64,000 nucleotides of DNA from Amorphophallus konjac. Taxonomy: Eukaryota; Streptophyta; Magnoliopsida; Alismatales; Araceae. Position numbers and translations under genes: made by a program. This document shows positions 11,680 through 22,458 of the stretch, one piece after another. The notes below the pieces were generated by a model that was not told where the DNA came from, ran no database searches, and saw nothing but the letters and a program-made list of their open reading frames with translations. The stretch spans positions 144,282,064 to 144,346,063 of the forward strand of contig CM040126.1 of NCBI GenBank assembly GCA_022559845.1, read 5' to 3'. How positions within the stretch are numbered: position 1 is the stretch's first letter; each line of letters begins with the position of its first letter.

Positions 11680-11805
11680 ATTCCTTTCTTTCATTAAGAA
11701 TGAAATCAAACGAAAGCGTTATTGAATCAAGATTTAATTCAACATTTGAGTTGAGTACAACATTCACATCTCATGGTTGTCATCATGAAAACCAGGGGCA
11801 CAACA
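11680..11805 (-). repeat. 5' LTR of element A, distal U3 end
   Basis: Continues LTR A after the L insertion. The minus strand starts TGTTGTGCCCCTGG, closely like the LTR starts of C and B, followed by a T-T-T-T-C/G-A-T-G-A-T-G-A-C stretch that B also has near its LTR start. Confidence 0.8.
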
Positions 11806-11810
11806 TCCAT

Positions 11811-12456
11811 CATTTGATTGTATGATGGTTTGTGCTTGTAGTCAGCTTGGGAGGAGTTCCCTGTGAGTCTGAGTTCAGATTTGCATAGACCGAGATCTTG
11901 TCGGTTGGTTCTATTGTACTCTTCTGCCGTGGTAGAGTTGGCATGCAACTCGAATCAGATATAATGTCTGAGTGGGGACTGACTCGATTATATTTATGGT
12001 CCAGTGCTGTCATTGGCGTTATGCGTGCCAGATTCGATTATTGTTCATGGCGCGAAAGCCGATTGGTGGAGCAGTCAGCTGAGATATTTGTCTTTCTCGT
12101 AAGAGTTGATGCTTGTGTGTCTGTCGAGTGTGAATTTTTATCGGCGGTTGTTCCGTGGCATGGGTCGTGTCTCTTTCATATGTGAGACGATAACGATGAT
12201 GCCATGTTTCGGAGGTGCCAGACTTGTGTTCCTTTGTGTGTCATGCTCGTTCTGTGGATTAATGTGCTTGGAGATCCAGAGCGTGTGCCTGTGATTTTGG
12301 TCTGGCAATATTCCTCTGAATTGTGTTTTTCGAGAATTGTGTTATCGTGTTTTACGTGTTCGAGGTTTGGCTGGTGCTTGGAGAGCGTAGCCAGCTGTTT
12401 GGGTTGTTCTTCCCTTTTCCCTTGTTAGCTCCTTAAATTTTGAGGATGTAATTCTT
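11811..12456 (+). other. Internal 3' tail of element H, no recognised gene
   Basis: About 650 bp between the A insertion and the H PPT. Overlapping ORFs of up to 95 codons occur, but none shows a chromodomain or other known motif. Confidence 0.45.
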
Positions 12457-12470
12457 AAAAGGAGGGGAGG
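12457..12470 (+). other. Polypurine tract of element H
   Basis: AAAAGGAGGGGAGG just before the LTR start TATAATACTC (the expected TG is mutated to TA). Confidence 0.65.
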
Positions 12471-13451
12471 CTATAATACTCTGGATTCTTCAGATAGGAA
12501 TCAGAGAGCTTTCGGAGCGCTTTCGTGGGTCCCTGATAGTGTTTTATGATCCACTCGGATTTTTCCCCTGTATAACTTGCAGAACCCCGTGGAGAGTGAA
12601 CCGTTGAGTTTTGAGACTCCGAGATGCTACTGGTGCGTTGTGTTCTTTCCGAGGATCACAGAGACTATTTCCCATATTTTTCTGATTTCATGGAATTTCG
12701 GGCCAAAAATCGGATTTCATAAATATTTCTAATTTCTTTTCCTTTTAACCCTCACCCTCTCTCCTCTCTCTTCTCACGTTCTCTCACTCTCTCCCTCTCC
12801 GTTCTCTCTCCTCTCTTATCCTCTCCCCCGGGCGTGCGACCGTGGCTGAGCTAGACAAGGTGGTGACAACGTGGAGATGTCGTGGAGCGTGACTGCGCGA
12901 GTATCGGAGCGTGGCATTGGCGCGATCCCATTAGTGGATTCGAAGCCGACGTGGGTTGTTCGTGTAATGGTTTTCGGCATGGTTTGGCCACTTCGGCGTG
13001 TGAGATCTTCGGTGGAGGTAGGGGGATGGATACCCTACTCATTTCCTACTTTCCCTCGTGATTTGGAGCCGAACAGTGTGAGTTTGAGCGGATTTTGCCA
13101 TGTTTGGGCGAAAATCATGTTTCGGGGGTCTGATGCAAAATCGCTGTTCTAGGCAATGCTTTTTTAGTTTAAATGGAATCATTTGAACCCCTGGCTTGTC
13201 AGGATTCGATTCCCGCCAGATTGGCTGTATTCGGCCGTGAATTGAGGCCAGTATGAGGCCGTTTGTCCATGTGAGTCATTTTGGGTCGATTTGTGGAAAT
13301 CACCCATTTTCAGCTGTTGTAGTTTGTTTGGCCCCTTCCGACTTGTGGAAGGTCGGCATCGCATGTATGTATGTTTCCCCAGTGGCTGGGAACGATTGGG
13401 GCATGGAATCATCGCGTTTTGCGTGGTCTTGCGGTTTTCAGACCAGAGGCT

Positions 13452-13984
13452 GAACGCGGTTACATAGAAACCACGTTCGACTCCTGGCCTTTGCAGCGGT
13501 TAGTCTTGAACCACGGCCAGTTTCCAAGCTTTGTCGGTTCGATGCGTATGGCGGTGGGAGAACGCGGTTATCGTTCAACTGCATTTTGATGGCAGTGGTT
13601 AGCTTGAAACCGCATTTTTCTGGTCTTCGTCTCCATCTGCCTGGTTTTCTTTCTAGAAACGGTTTGTGGCGTACCACAGCTACGATGCCCGCAGTTAACG
13701 CTTAACCGCATATGGATCACCGTGGTTATCCTGTAACCACGGCTCTCTCTGTGTTGACTCCGCTTCGTGAAGCGTCAACCTCATCCTCATCTTCTCTTTT
13801 TATGTGTTTTTCGTTTGTGGGCTAGAAGCGGTTTGCTCGGAACCGCGCCTATGGAGCGGTGGTTTGTTTGGAACCGCGGCTGTGTAACCACGGCTAGTCC
13901 TTAACCGCAGCTATGTTTGTCTTGTGAGCACGGCTTGTCGAGAATCGCAGCCTTGATGACCGCGTCTAGCTCGCAACCGCGGCT
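13452..13984. repeat. Array of ~11 CGCGGTT/AACCGCG hairpin units in LTR H
   Basis: Units of 25-29 bp, each an inverted repeat such as ACCGTGGTTA-tcctg-TAACCACGGC (13717-13743) or CGCAGTTAA-cgc-TTAACCGCA (near 13690). They are separated by unrelated spacers of 10-70 bp. Several units differ on both arms in a matching way. Confidence 0.75.
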
Positions 13985-14957
13985 ACCTGTCTGGGTGTTT
14001 CTTCGTCGGTTTGGCCTCCGATTGTCTTGGCATGACCCCCTGGTTATCCCATTATTCTGTGAATGTCTTGGACGTCTTATGAGGGCTATGACCGTGTTAT
14101 AGGGTGTCTGGGAGTGCCATTGTTCCTAGCGGTATTCCATGTTATTTCGAGGGTCATTATGGTTTCCGGTCAACCCAGTTGTGACCCAGTGGTTGATACG
14201 TGACCTCGTGAGTGTCTCGGTTATCCTGTGAGGATCGAGACCTAGTTTTGGATGCTTTGAGGTATTGTCTTATCTCGATTTGCATGTCCATGTGGTTTGA
14301 GGGCTTCGGTGATCCCTCATGTTCCGTGTTACGTGTTATGCGGAATTGTGAGTCTGATGAGCGGCCTAGGGGCCGAGGACTTCCAATTGATGTGGATTCG
14401 ATTGTTGTGTGCCGCTTCCATATGTTTTATAAAGGATTGACTTAGGGACTAGGCTGATTGGTGGCGTGTTACCGCTTTGTGCGATGATCTTGACCCGAGT
14501 CTTGTGACTCAAGGATCGTTGCGAGCAGGTCTAGTTGTCTGTCCTGAGGCTGGCGGCAATTCTGTGTGCTGGCTTGTGCTTCGTGGTACTCATGACTGGT
14601 GCGTGTTCAGCTTGTCCGTACTTCGGTGTTTCTATTTGAGAGTCTCTGTGTCTAGTGAGCCTCCACTAGTCATAGCCTGACAACACTTTCGGGTGTCGAC
14701 CCACCTGGGAGTGGTGGCAGGGTGAGTTCCCGATAGAGACTATTTGTAGGCTAGTTTCCGTGAGCCCCTTTGTCTAGCCGTGAGAGTCCTACGGGAGGGG
14801 AAAACAAGCTAGAGGCCTGGCTCAAGACATTGAGCTTGTGTGTGCACACGTGGTCAGGGGCGTTTGGACCAGCGCTAACGGGCGTGACCCTGACTAGTCA
14901 CTCGTTACTGTAGTTCCTTGGTACTTGTTCAGTGTCTCAGTTACCGCATTCGAGGCG

Positions 14958-14962
14958 AGTGG
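14958..14962. repeat. Target site duplication AGTGG, left copy (solo LTR E)
   Basis: AGTGG next to TGAAGTCCC; the identical copy is at 17266-17270. Confidence 0.92.
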
Positions 14963-15246
14963 TGAAGTCCCATGATCAATGACACCCAAGAGGGGGGTGA
15001 ATTGGGTGTTTACAATTTTTACGAAAACTTTTGCCCTTTTTGAAATATGTGATAAAATGCTAGGTAAGATATTCAAAACTATTTGTACTCAAATTAGATT
15101 TATCAAACTTTATATGATGAGATATAGATTGTGCAAGATATACGTAGATAAATCCAGAACAACAATTAACACTGACATTCACTTAGAATGGAGGTAGAAG
15201 AAAAAGATCAAACCACACAATTCAAACCATAGTGCACAGCAATTTT

Positions 15247-15530
15247 TAAGGTGGTTCGGATGCAACGACGGCAATCCTACGTCCACCCCTCACTAAACCC
15301 GGTGAGGCTTCACTCGGGGAAAAATCCCCAAACAGAGATGAAGCTTTAACCACACACGCAGGATGATGCCTGCACACACACACGGGGACGTGCCCCAATA
15401 CACACACACACAGAGATGAAGTCTCCAACACGATCCGACAACCGGATCACCGACACAAACACCCGCTGCCACAAGTGCAGCAATCCACACACACGAGATG
15501 AAACGGATCTAAATAGACCCACACACACAC
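15247..15530 (-). other. Hairpin chain in R/U5 of LTR E, with (CA)n tracts
   Basis: On the plus strand: GGAT(T)GC-type stem between the GGTGGTTCG and CTACGTCCACC boxes, CCTCAC/GTGAGG, GGGGA/TCCCC, AGG(A)T/GCCT, GGGGAC/GTGCCCC, GAGA/TCTC and GATCCG/CGGATC. CA repeats fill the spacers from 15350 to 15620. Confidence 0.6.
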
Positions 15531-16074
15531 AAACGAAGAACTAGGAAGATCCACGCACACACACGAATCAAGTACGACACACACACACGACCACGGATCC
15601 AACAACGATCCACACACACACAAATGTTTCCAAATTATAAAGAAAACAAATATAAAGCCCAAAACATAAAAACAATGAAGCACAGTTTAGAAGACTCCTG
15701 ATTTGGCTTCCACTGAGTGTATGATGCAGAGCTTGGAACGATGCTTCCTGCTTCGCTTGAATGGCTTTGGATGGGGCTTGAAAGGCTTGTGTAGGGATGA
15801 AGAGATCTTCCACGAGGTACTGTACACTGCTACAGTATAGCGTCTTCTTCCTTGGATAGCTTTCTTGATCTCCTTGATGTTTGCTTGCTTCTGCTCTTCC
15901 TCTTTGGTTGCTGGCTTCAAATGGAGCTTGAATACCTTCAGATGGATAAAGAAGTTGCTGGACAGAGTACTATTCACGGAGGGTTGCAGTAGCCTTCTTC
16001 TTCCTTTGATAGCTCTCTCCCTTGATCTCCCCTTGGATCTCTGGGATAGATTGGGGTTATGACTCTAATAGGAT

Positions 16075-16085
16075 GTTTTATAACC
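16075..16085 (-). promoter_or_regulatory. TATA box of LTR E
   Basis: The minus strand GGTTATAAAAC lies between the U3 palindromes (16222-16400) and the leader. Confidence 0.55.
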
Positions 16086-16221
16086 TTTCAATGGTCCATG
16101 GACAACCCCCAGATCAGATCCACAAAACCTAGAGGGTTTGGTGGCTTTGGGATTAAACAATATCAAAAGGAGGGGCTTCTTTCGAGGTGAACAAAAGTCA
16201 ACATTTTGGGCTTATCAGGGC

Positions 16222-16400
16222 TGGCGGTCGACCTGCAGAGGCTGGCGGTCGACCGCTCTGTAACAACCCTATAGACAGACAGCTTCTGTTGTTTCCGGTC
16301 GACCTGGATCAGGCTGGCGGTCGATCGCTCTGAGACATTTCTGTAGATGTTGGGCTGCTGGAAAATCCAGTCGACCGCCCCTAGGCTGCCAGTCGACCGA
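16222..16400. repeat. U3 palindrome array of LTR E (GCGGTCGACC type)
   Basis: Six or so copies of GGCGGTCGACC, CGGTCGACC and CAGTCGACCG in both orientations, just upstream of the TATA box. Confidence 0.75.
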
Positions 16401-16597
16401 AATCTAGGATTTTCCAGATTTCGATCATTGAACCCCTAAAACCCATTTGCAGTCCGTGGATTCAAACTCCTTCGACCTTGAAGATTTGTACTGAGTATAT
16501 AGACCTGCAAACACATGGATGATTGTCTAGAACTATAGCTCAAACATCCATATGATGAATGCATGAGCTTCATCCAAACCATTGAGTATGAAATCAA

Positions 16598-16700
16598 AAT
16601 TTTGTTCCGGGGGGTCCGCCCCCAGAAACCCCCGCAAGGGGCGCTACCCCCTTGACCCCCGCGACCTGACTGCGCAGGTCGATCCGCATGCGAGGGCGCC
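16598..16700. repeat. G/C-rich hairpin cluster in U3 of LTR E
   Basis: Very G/C-rich patch in an AT-rich setting: GGGGG-tccg-CCCCC, CCCCGCAAGGGG-like and GACCTG-actgcg-CAGGTC inverted repeats in a row. It could form strong structure in DNA or RNA. Confidence 0.6.
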
Positions 16701-17265
16701 CGATGGCGAGTTTTGCAAGGGCTTGAAAAACCTTCATTTACAAGCCACATTCAAGCTAAAGGGTTCCATGTTTAAGGTGCATGAATGAGGTGTATTAAGG
16801 AGAGGTATATGAAATACCCATGGTGAGATTGATGCTACAACAAGGTAAGTATCTTACCAATGGTTCTTGATAGTAAATGACATATATCATCTGTGTTGAA
16901 TTGTAGAGAAGCAAGGTACTTGTCCACATGTTTGGTTTACCAGGCGACTGCCATGGGATTATAAGGTTGATCCTGCAAGTAAGATAGTTAAGGTTAATAC
17001 CATGCTTGTTCACATTAAAGAGATTATGAAACCTCTTGCCTCTTGTAAAACCAACATATGCAAACCAAAAATCAAGACCATGTAACCATTGCCATTTGCC
17101 ATCTCAACCATACATAGATAACAAGAGCATGAATGTACACAGCCATCAAGAACATGTGCAATCAACCACAGGTTTAGTTATTGTCACTTAATCACACATT
17201 AAGTTTAGTTATCATCAAAACCATAACTCAACAATCATAACAATCATCAAAACCATAACTCAACA

Positions 17266-17270
17266 AGTGG
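17266..17270. repeat. Target site duplication AGTGG, right copy (solo LTR E)
   Basis: Exact repeat of 14958-14962. Confidence 0.92.
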
Positions 17271-17385
17271 GAGACACTTAAGGCGCAGTGTAAGACGTTA
17301 GTGGATGGATCTGGCTTTTCTTCTAGTGAGGAGGTGCTTCTGTCACATGACACATGACTTATGGCTTTCGTGACTGGTTTTCATC
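17271..17385 (+). repeat. 3' LTR of element H, middle part
   Basis: 115 bp between E and D. Its last five bases, TCATC, are the left target site of D. Confidence 0.5.
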
Positions 17386-17770
17386 TGTTAGTTGCTAGGA
17401 CGGGATCTAGAAGGGGGGATGAATAGATCCTTGCGAAAATAAACCCCAAATTTAAATTTAAATCAGGAAGTAGAACCCAAGAGCAAAAAGATGCTCAATC
17501 AAAGGAATCTGAACAAGTAGAGGTTCACAAGTAACTCAGGTATATATATATACTAGCAGTGATGTAGATGATAAAATCGAACTCTTGCGGACCTAGTATC
17601 AAACACTTGGTAGAAAGATAATGCTAGATCAACCATGAACTGAATATAATACGTCTAACACCAACAGCTCATATTCGAGCGCCTTACTCTTCAGAAATCA
17701 AAAAGAAAATGCAGAACTAAAAGGAGAAAGGCAAACACACGCACAAACCATGATGCACAGAGGATTTTTT

Positions 17771-18125
17771 AGGTGGTTCGGCCAGACACCAGTCTGCTAC
17801 GTCCACCCCTCACTCCAGCAAGAGTGAGGCTTCCCTTGCTAACGCAAGAAGCAGACTTAGTCTGCAACAAACGCTGAAAACACAGCTTAACCCAAGGGAA
17901 ACAAATCCCTCAACCCCTGATCTCGCACCCAGCAAAATCAGTCCCCACTATCTCAGGTAGTGACCAGAGAAAGCAATTTCTCCCTTCTTCTGCAAACCCA
18001 GAAGGAAACTGTGAGACAGCACCCAGCTGCTCACAAACCCAGCGGATTACAATCCTCTCTTCCTCTGAGACCTCAGAGGGAGCCTGGAGATTACTCTCCC
18101 TTCTTCTAATCACTTAGAAGGGACC
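17771..18125 (-). other. Hairpin chain in R/U5 of LTR D
   Basis: On the plus strand, in order: CAGAC/GTCTG between the GGTGGTTCG and CTACGTCCACC boxes, CTCACTC/GAGTGAG, CTTGC/GCAAG, GCAGAC/GTCTGC, GGGA/TCCC, CTGAT/ATCAG, ACTA/TAGT, GAGAAA/TTTCTC, GTGAG/CTCAC, GGATT/AATCC, CTCTGAG/CTCAGAG and CTTCT/AGAAG. Confidence 0.7.
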
Positions 18126-18471
18126 CGAACCCTGAATAGGCTATCGGAAGAACACTAAGGAAATGGAAAACAATAAAAGATGACACAACAGAAACCAAAG
18201 AAAAATGTAGCTCCAAGGATCAGGATGGCTCTGGATTTGATCCACGAGACCAATCTTCAAGCAGATCTTCAAGTAAGCTCGACTGCACTCTGATATAGCT
18301 CTCACTGGGCTCTCGATCTTGCTCTCTTTCTTCTTCTTCTTCTCTCAAGCTCTCACAGATTTTCTCTCTTTCTTTTTCCTGATACGTCTTCGAATTCTCT
18401 TCACAGAAGCATATCTCAGCCTTCTTATTTTTCTATCATCTCCTCTTCTTTTTCTTTCGAAGGAAGAAGAT

Positions 18472-18482
18472 GAGTATTTATG
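18472..18482 (-). promoter_or_regulatory. TATA-like box of LTR D (3' copy)
   Basis: The minus strand CATAAATACTC lies between the U3 repeats and the purine-rich leader; the 5' copy is at 27706-27716. Confidence 0.4.
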
Positions 18483-18659
18483 TCGGACATAAAATGTGGA
18501 TTTTCTGTTTTAATTTAATCTTCAGATCTGAAACTCCATTGAGCTAGGTGTCCACAAGAATTTTCTTCTTCAAAACTTATCTTGAAAGGTTGCCACGTGG
18601 CCTAGGATCGTGTGCTTTACATCTGAAGTCGAATACACCTGATCTCATTAAGATCCTCA

Positions 18660-19110
18660 CGTGCTAGGTCGACAGGTCGATCTAGGCGGCTCAACGATTG
18701 TTTGTCTTGAATCTACTTGTGCATCAACGCACTTGAAAAAAAAAAGGTCAATGCATTCTTTCCCAACTTGGAGTTTAGACAGCACGTTGGTATATTGTAG
18801 AAGAAGTGAAGATCGTGCTAGAGAGACAGGTCGAGGCAGCTCTTGATGCTTCGACCTTACAGGCTTCCAAATGCTAGTTCTGAGCTTGATGCGTCGAGGC
18901 GGCTTATGATGCATCGAGGCAGTACTCTGCTACATCGAGGCATGGCTTTGTGATGCATCGAGGCAGTACTCTGCTGCGTCGAGGCATGGCTTTAGAGTTC
19001 GGTGCTTTAGGTGTCACTGCGTCAAGGCCATTCTTCAACTGTGTTAGTGCAGTAGTGAAGACAACAACTTCCAGGCAACTTAAATGACTTCTGCGTCGAT
19101 GCAGTCCTTC
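18660..19110. repeat. U3 motif array of LTR D (GCRTCGAGGC type)
   Basis: About ten copies of TGCATCGAGGCA, TGCGTCGAGGC and CATCGACC-like words. The 5' LTR has the same array at 27905-28330. Confidence 0.75.
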
Positions 19111-19224
19111 GACCTGTTGATTTAGGTTCCATGAATGTGAACCTGTTCAATATTTAGGACTTAGATTTCATATTGATTACATCATGATTCATAGTGTGTC
19201 ATCATCAAAACTATAGATCCAACA

Positions 19225-19237
19225 ATCTCCCCCTTTT
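19225..19237 (-). other. Polypurine tract of element D
   Basis: The minus strand AAAAGGGGGAGAT directly precedes the LTR start TGTTGG. A second AAAGGGGGAGAA lies near 19617-19628. Confidence 0.85.
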
Positions 19238-19770
19238 TGATGATAGCAACTATGAGTCATTAAAACAGTTATAGACTATGAAATATCCATTCACACTCAA
19301 TCACAAGAGTCAAACATCCAGTCTCATCCATTGGTGAATCAAAAAAGAAGAAGAAACAACTAATTTCATTTATTGAAGTGTATACAAAATAGTTTACCAA
19401 ATTTTGAACAACATTCAACAGCAAGAGCATACACAAGAACACAAACAACAAGTAAGCTGAAATGCTAATGCTGCTTATGCATGATTGTGCATAGCTACAT
19501 GACATGCATATTGACTCCAAACTCCTATGCCTTGATTATCTCTGACTCTACTTCTCTTTGACCTCTTCAGCTCTAGCAATTCTCTGAGTAACTCTGACTG
19601 ACTCATTATCTTTATCTTCTCCCCCTTTGCCATCAGCAAAAAAAATGAGGGGTCTGAGGATTTATCCCTACTTATCACTCTCCAGGAGTGTCATCTATCT
19701 GAGTAGTGGCATCTTATGTTGTAGGACCATGTTGAGTGAGAACTACAGTCTGGATAGAAGCCCTTAATTC
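19238..19770 (-). other. Untranslated stretch between ORF3 and PPT of element D
   Basis: About 530 bp, AT-rich, with a second PPT-like purine block near 19620 and no domain-bearing ORF. Confidence 0.5.
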
Positions 19771-21828
19771 TTATGCATTTTGATGAATCCTCTGAGCAAC
19801 TGATCTTAGATTTCTGTCTATGGAGAAATGATGCTCAAGTAGTGCTTCATGAAACAAGTCCATCTTGGCACTGAGCACAGTTGTTTGAGTGCGTATGATA
19901 TCAGCAATGTGAGTTAACTGTGCATCATGCTGAGATGCATGAACAGGAACGTGAGATGAATCTGGATCTACAGAAGGATACCACCCATCTTCTTGATCTT
20001 CAGGAGTCGGTTGAGGGTAGTGATCCTTCAAGACATTTACCATGTATTTAATGTCATCTGTTATCATCTGCAGCTTGTCTGTCAGATTATCATAACTCTT
20101 GACAAGATGATTGTGTTGCCCTTTGGTTTTATGGAAGTACCCTGCAGCTATTGACAATTTGTCATTGTGTTCATTAAATCTATCACTCATCCTTCCTATG
20201 TGACTGCCGGCTACAGAGAGTACTCCTTGTATGTCTCTTACCAATCTATTTAAGTTTCTGTCAGTTTGCTTATTTTCTCTCTGAATTCCAGCAATTCTAC
20301 TGTTCATTTTCATCCTTAGTTGAGTTAATTGTTGCTCAAATTTCTTTGACATTTCTTTCATTTCAGAGTTGACTTCCCTTCTGAATTGAATCATCTGATG
20401 CTCAAAGTAGTTTGACTGTTCTTTCACATCGGAATGTAGCATCCCAAATTATGCAGATATAAATCTATACAGAGTACCAGTGTCTTATGTAGAGGAGGTG
20501 GAGGCTCCAGATGTTTGAGGATCAGCTAGTGCTGCTCGGACCTCAGGGGTCCTAGCTCTAACTTATAGTGCACCCTGAACATATTCTTGTTGAATCTCAA
20601 TTCTTTCCTGCACTGGTGGTATAATTTCTTATTGCTTAACCTGCTCAGATTGTTCTACAAGAGGTGGCTCATCTTGCTGCAGGTCTGGCTGCTGCTGTTG
20701 TTCTAGCTATTGTTGTTGTTTTGGCTGCTGCTGCTGCTACTGCTCTAGTTGCTGCTGCTACTATTCTGGCTACTGTTGTTGCTCTGGTTGGTCATTCACT
20801 TGTGGTGGAAGGTGCCCAGGTAGCTGCCTTTGTATTCTTCCTCCAATCTTTTTAATTTTCATAAACTTCTCCATGAAATCCATTAGATAGATATTGGACA
20901 TTCAAATATCTTTGAACTTTTCACCCTCCAATGGAATCTTCAGCCTTTTAAAAATAGCAGTCAAATGAGCTACATAAGGAAGATGTCTGCCCTTATTTTT
21001 GTAGTATCCAATAATCTGAATCATTAGGTTAGGCAAACAGACCTTAATGTTCTTAAACATACAATAGAAAAGAAATCTCTGAGATTATGTCAATCTACCC
21101 CTCCCACCACCTTGTGGGGTTATGATCGTTGTAAATATATGGTGAAGCAACCTCTGAAGGGGTGGAAATATGTTTGTGTTGAAGCTAGTCAGATAAGTAT
21201 GTTTGATTTCCTGAGGGTTGTTGGGTAGACCAGTCATGATAGAATACGCCTCATGAGCACTATAAGTGAACTTCTTTTCTACAGCTCCATCCATTGGAAT
21301 TCTTAGTGCTTTGTGCAGCAAACTCTTGTTGATCTCGAATTCAATTCCCTTAACGGTTGTCCATAACCTGGGAATGCTGGCATCATGTTTCAAGTTCTCA
21401 TAGAATTGGGTCAGCAGTTTGGGATAATAAACCCTATGTTTGCTGACAAATTTCCTCCACCCTTGTAATTCCATCATATCCATTAGTTCAAGAAAATTTT
21501 CAAGTAGTTGGTGGTCATGTGTATCAATGTACCTTGGAAACAGGATTCGTACTGAATCACTTGAAGTAACTTCACCGTGTTCAGGCTCTTGTCTGATAGG
21601 GCATTCCTTTCTAGCTCTCTGAGTAGCTTTTCCCTTTTCTCCTGAAGACTTAGTGGCTCGCTCTTTTTGCTTGAATGCTTTAGATGGCGACTGGTTGGAA
21701 CCACTAGCAGATGCATCTTGGTCATGATAACACTTGGTCCGAAGCTCCTTGCGTCCGGATCCAACAGTTGCAGGCTATTTTTCAGAAGCTGGACGCTTTC
21801 CCTCGCTCCTTGTGGAAGGCGGAGACAT
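19771..21828 (-). pseudogene. ORF3 of element D: plant transposon-type domain, Gln-rich tract and coiled coil
   Basis: One reading frame of ~685 codons with several internal stops, many of them TAG inside the Gln tract. The N terminus is basic and Ser-rich. Residues ~115-250 (from 21483) have the pattern G-W-x-x-F-V, Y-P-x-L-L-x-x-F-Y-x-N-L, K-G-I-E-F-E and a later A-L-x-I-P. This resembles the putative plant transposon protein domain often found in plant retroelement ORFs. A Gln/Pro-rich stretch is encoded near 20640-20820, and a ~220-residue coiled coil ends it (20442-19771). Its place after gag and before the 3' LTR corresponds to the env-like third ORF of some Sireviruses. No signal peptide or membrane segment is evident, so an envelope role is not supported. 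Confidence 0.6.
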
Positions 21829-22409
21829 AGTGACAAAGGAGAAGCTGACAAGGGATATGCACGGAGATAGGGTTTAGAAAAGAAGGTAGAAGTGGAGTGT
21901 CTTAGATAGATTCCCTACGACGAAGAGATGGAGAAGAAGCTTCTGATCCATCGAGGGACAGTGGCGATGCTCAGACTCAGAGCTTTTGGAGAGTTACGGA
22001 GACGGAAAGAGGGTGAAGAGGACGAAGTAAAAACATGAGAGTTTACTCAATGCTGTGAATTCGTTATATTTACCAATCTCCAGGGAAAATTACCAAGTTT
22101 TCCTTTCTTAAGAAATCACTTCAAGAAAATTCTTACAATATGTGATGGTTTAGGGCTTATATGATTAAATCAAAAACAACCACCCCAGACATTATCCTTA
22201 ATGCAAATGCAATAGATAACAAATATTTATCTTAAGAACCATGCCCCGCCTAAATCTTTCATATGTACTCATGATTTTCAGCTTACAACTCTGGGAAGAA
22301 TCTAACTTATATCGAATATAACCACATCAAGAGTTCATGTAAGTTCCAGATTCAACCATTTTTTTTAAAAAAATGACAATTTTTGAGCAATCTGGTGTAG
22401 TTAACACTT

Positions 22410-22458
22410 TTTGACTCAAGGAATCACGTTGTTTAGACGCCAGAGTCCCTGGTTGCTC
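22410..22458 (-). other. Conserved noncoding element 3 (copy in D)
   Basis: The plus strand has TTAGACGCCAGAGTCCC within a longer match to 59113-59162 and 59005-59052 in C and to 52698-52735 in B (opposite strand). No ORF explains the similarity. Confidence 0.55.

Larger units (their letters stand above)
1..11805 (-). mobile_element. Element A: Sirevirus-like Ty1/copia retrotransposon, 5' part (interrupted by element L)
   Basis: Minus-strand copia element whose 3' part lies left of the window. In element order it shows a 5' LTR (11805-11680, then 5275-3881), a PBS, a long Gag with coiled coils and a CCHC knuckle, a linker, a retropepsin and an integrase. The LTR is split by a 6.4-kb insertion flanked by ACCCT duplications; removing it restores a continuous LTR that starts TGTTG and ends CA. 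Gag and pol lie in one frame from 3820 to 206 with a few stops, so it is decayed by point mutation rather than scrambled. The PR-IN order and the long coiled-coil Gag fit the Sirevirus/Maximus lineage of copia; the lineage call is inference. Confidence 0.9.
12472..14962 (+). repeat. 3' LTR of element H, first part
   Basis: Runs from the PPT to the E insertion. It contains a CT-rich segment (12740-12830) and an array of GCGGTTA...TAACCGC inverted repeats. It ends with the AGTGG target site of E. Confidence 0.6.
14963..17265 (-). mobile_element. Element E: solo copia-type LTR
   Basis: 2303 bp, TG...CA, flanked by exact AGTGG. In element sense it starts TGTTGAGTTATGG and ends GGGACTTCA. It carries the same boxes as LTRs A-D (GTGGACGTAG, CGAACCACC), a TATA near 16080 and its own U3 palindromes. 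No PBS or PPT adjoins it, so it is the product of LTR-LTR recombination. The ORFs inside are repeats or shadows. Confidence 0.92.
17386..19224 (-). repeat. 3' LTR of element D
   Basis: 1839 bp. On the plus strand it starts TGTTAGTTGCTAGG and ends GATCCAACA next to the PPT. It matches 26225-28453 apart from the duplication in the latter. Confidence 0.93.

Noticed and set aside
15346..15683. Cys/Val-rich minus-strand ORFs
   Set aside because: Produced by (CA)n tracts in LTR E.
16598..16700. Organellar DNA insertion
   Set aside because: Only a GC-rich hairpin patch; nothing recognisable from plastid or mitochondrion.
20664..20855. Ala/Val-rich plus-strand ORF
   Set aside because: Shadow of the Gln-rich tract of ORF3 on the other strand.
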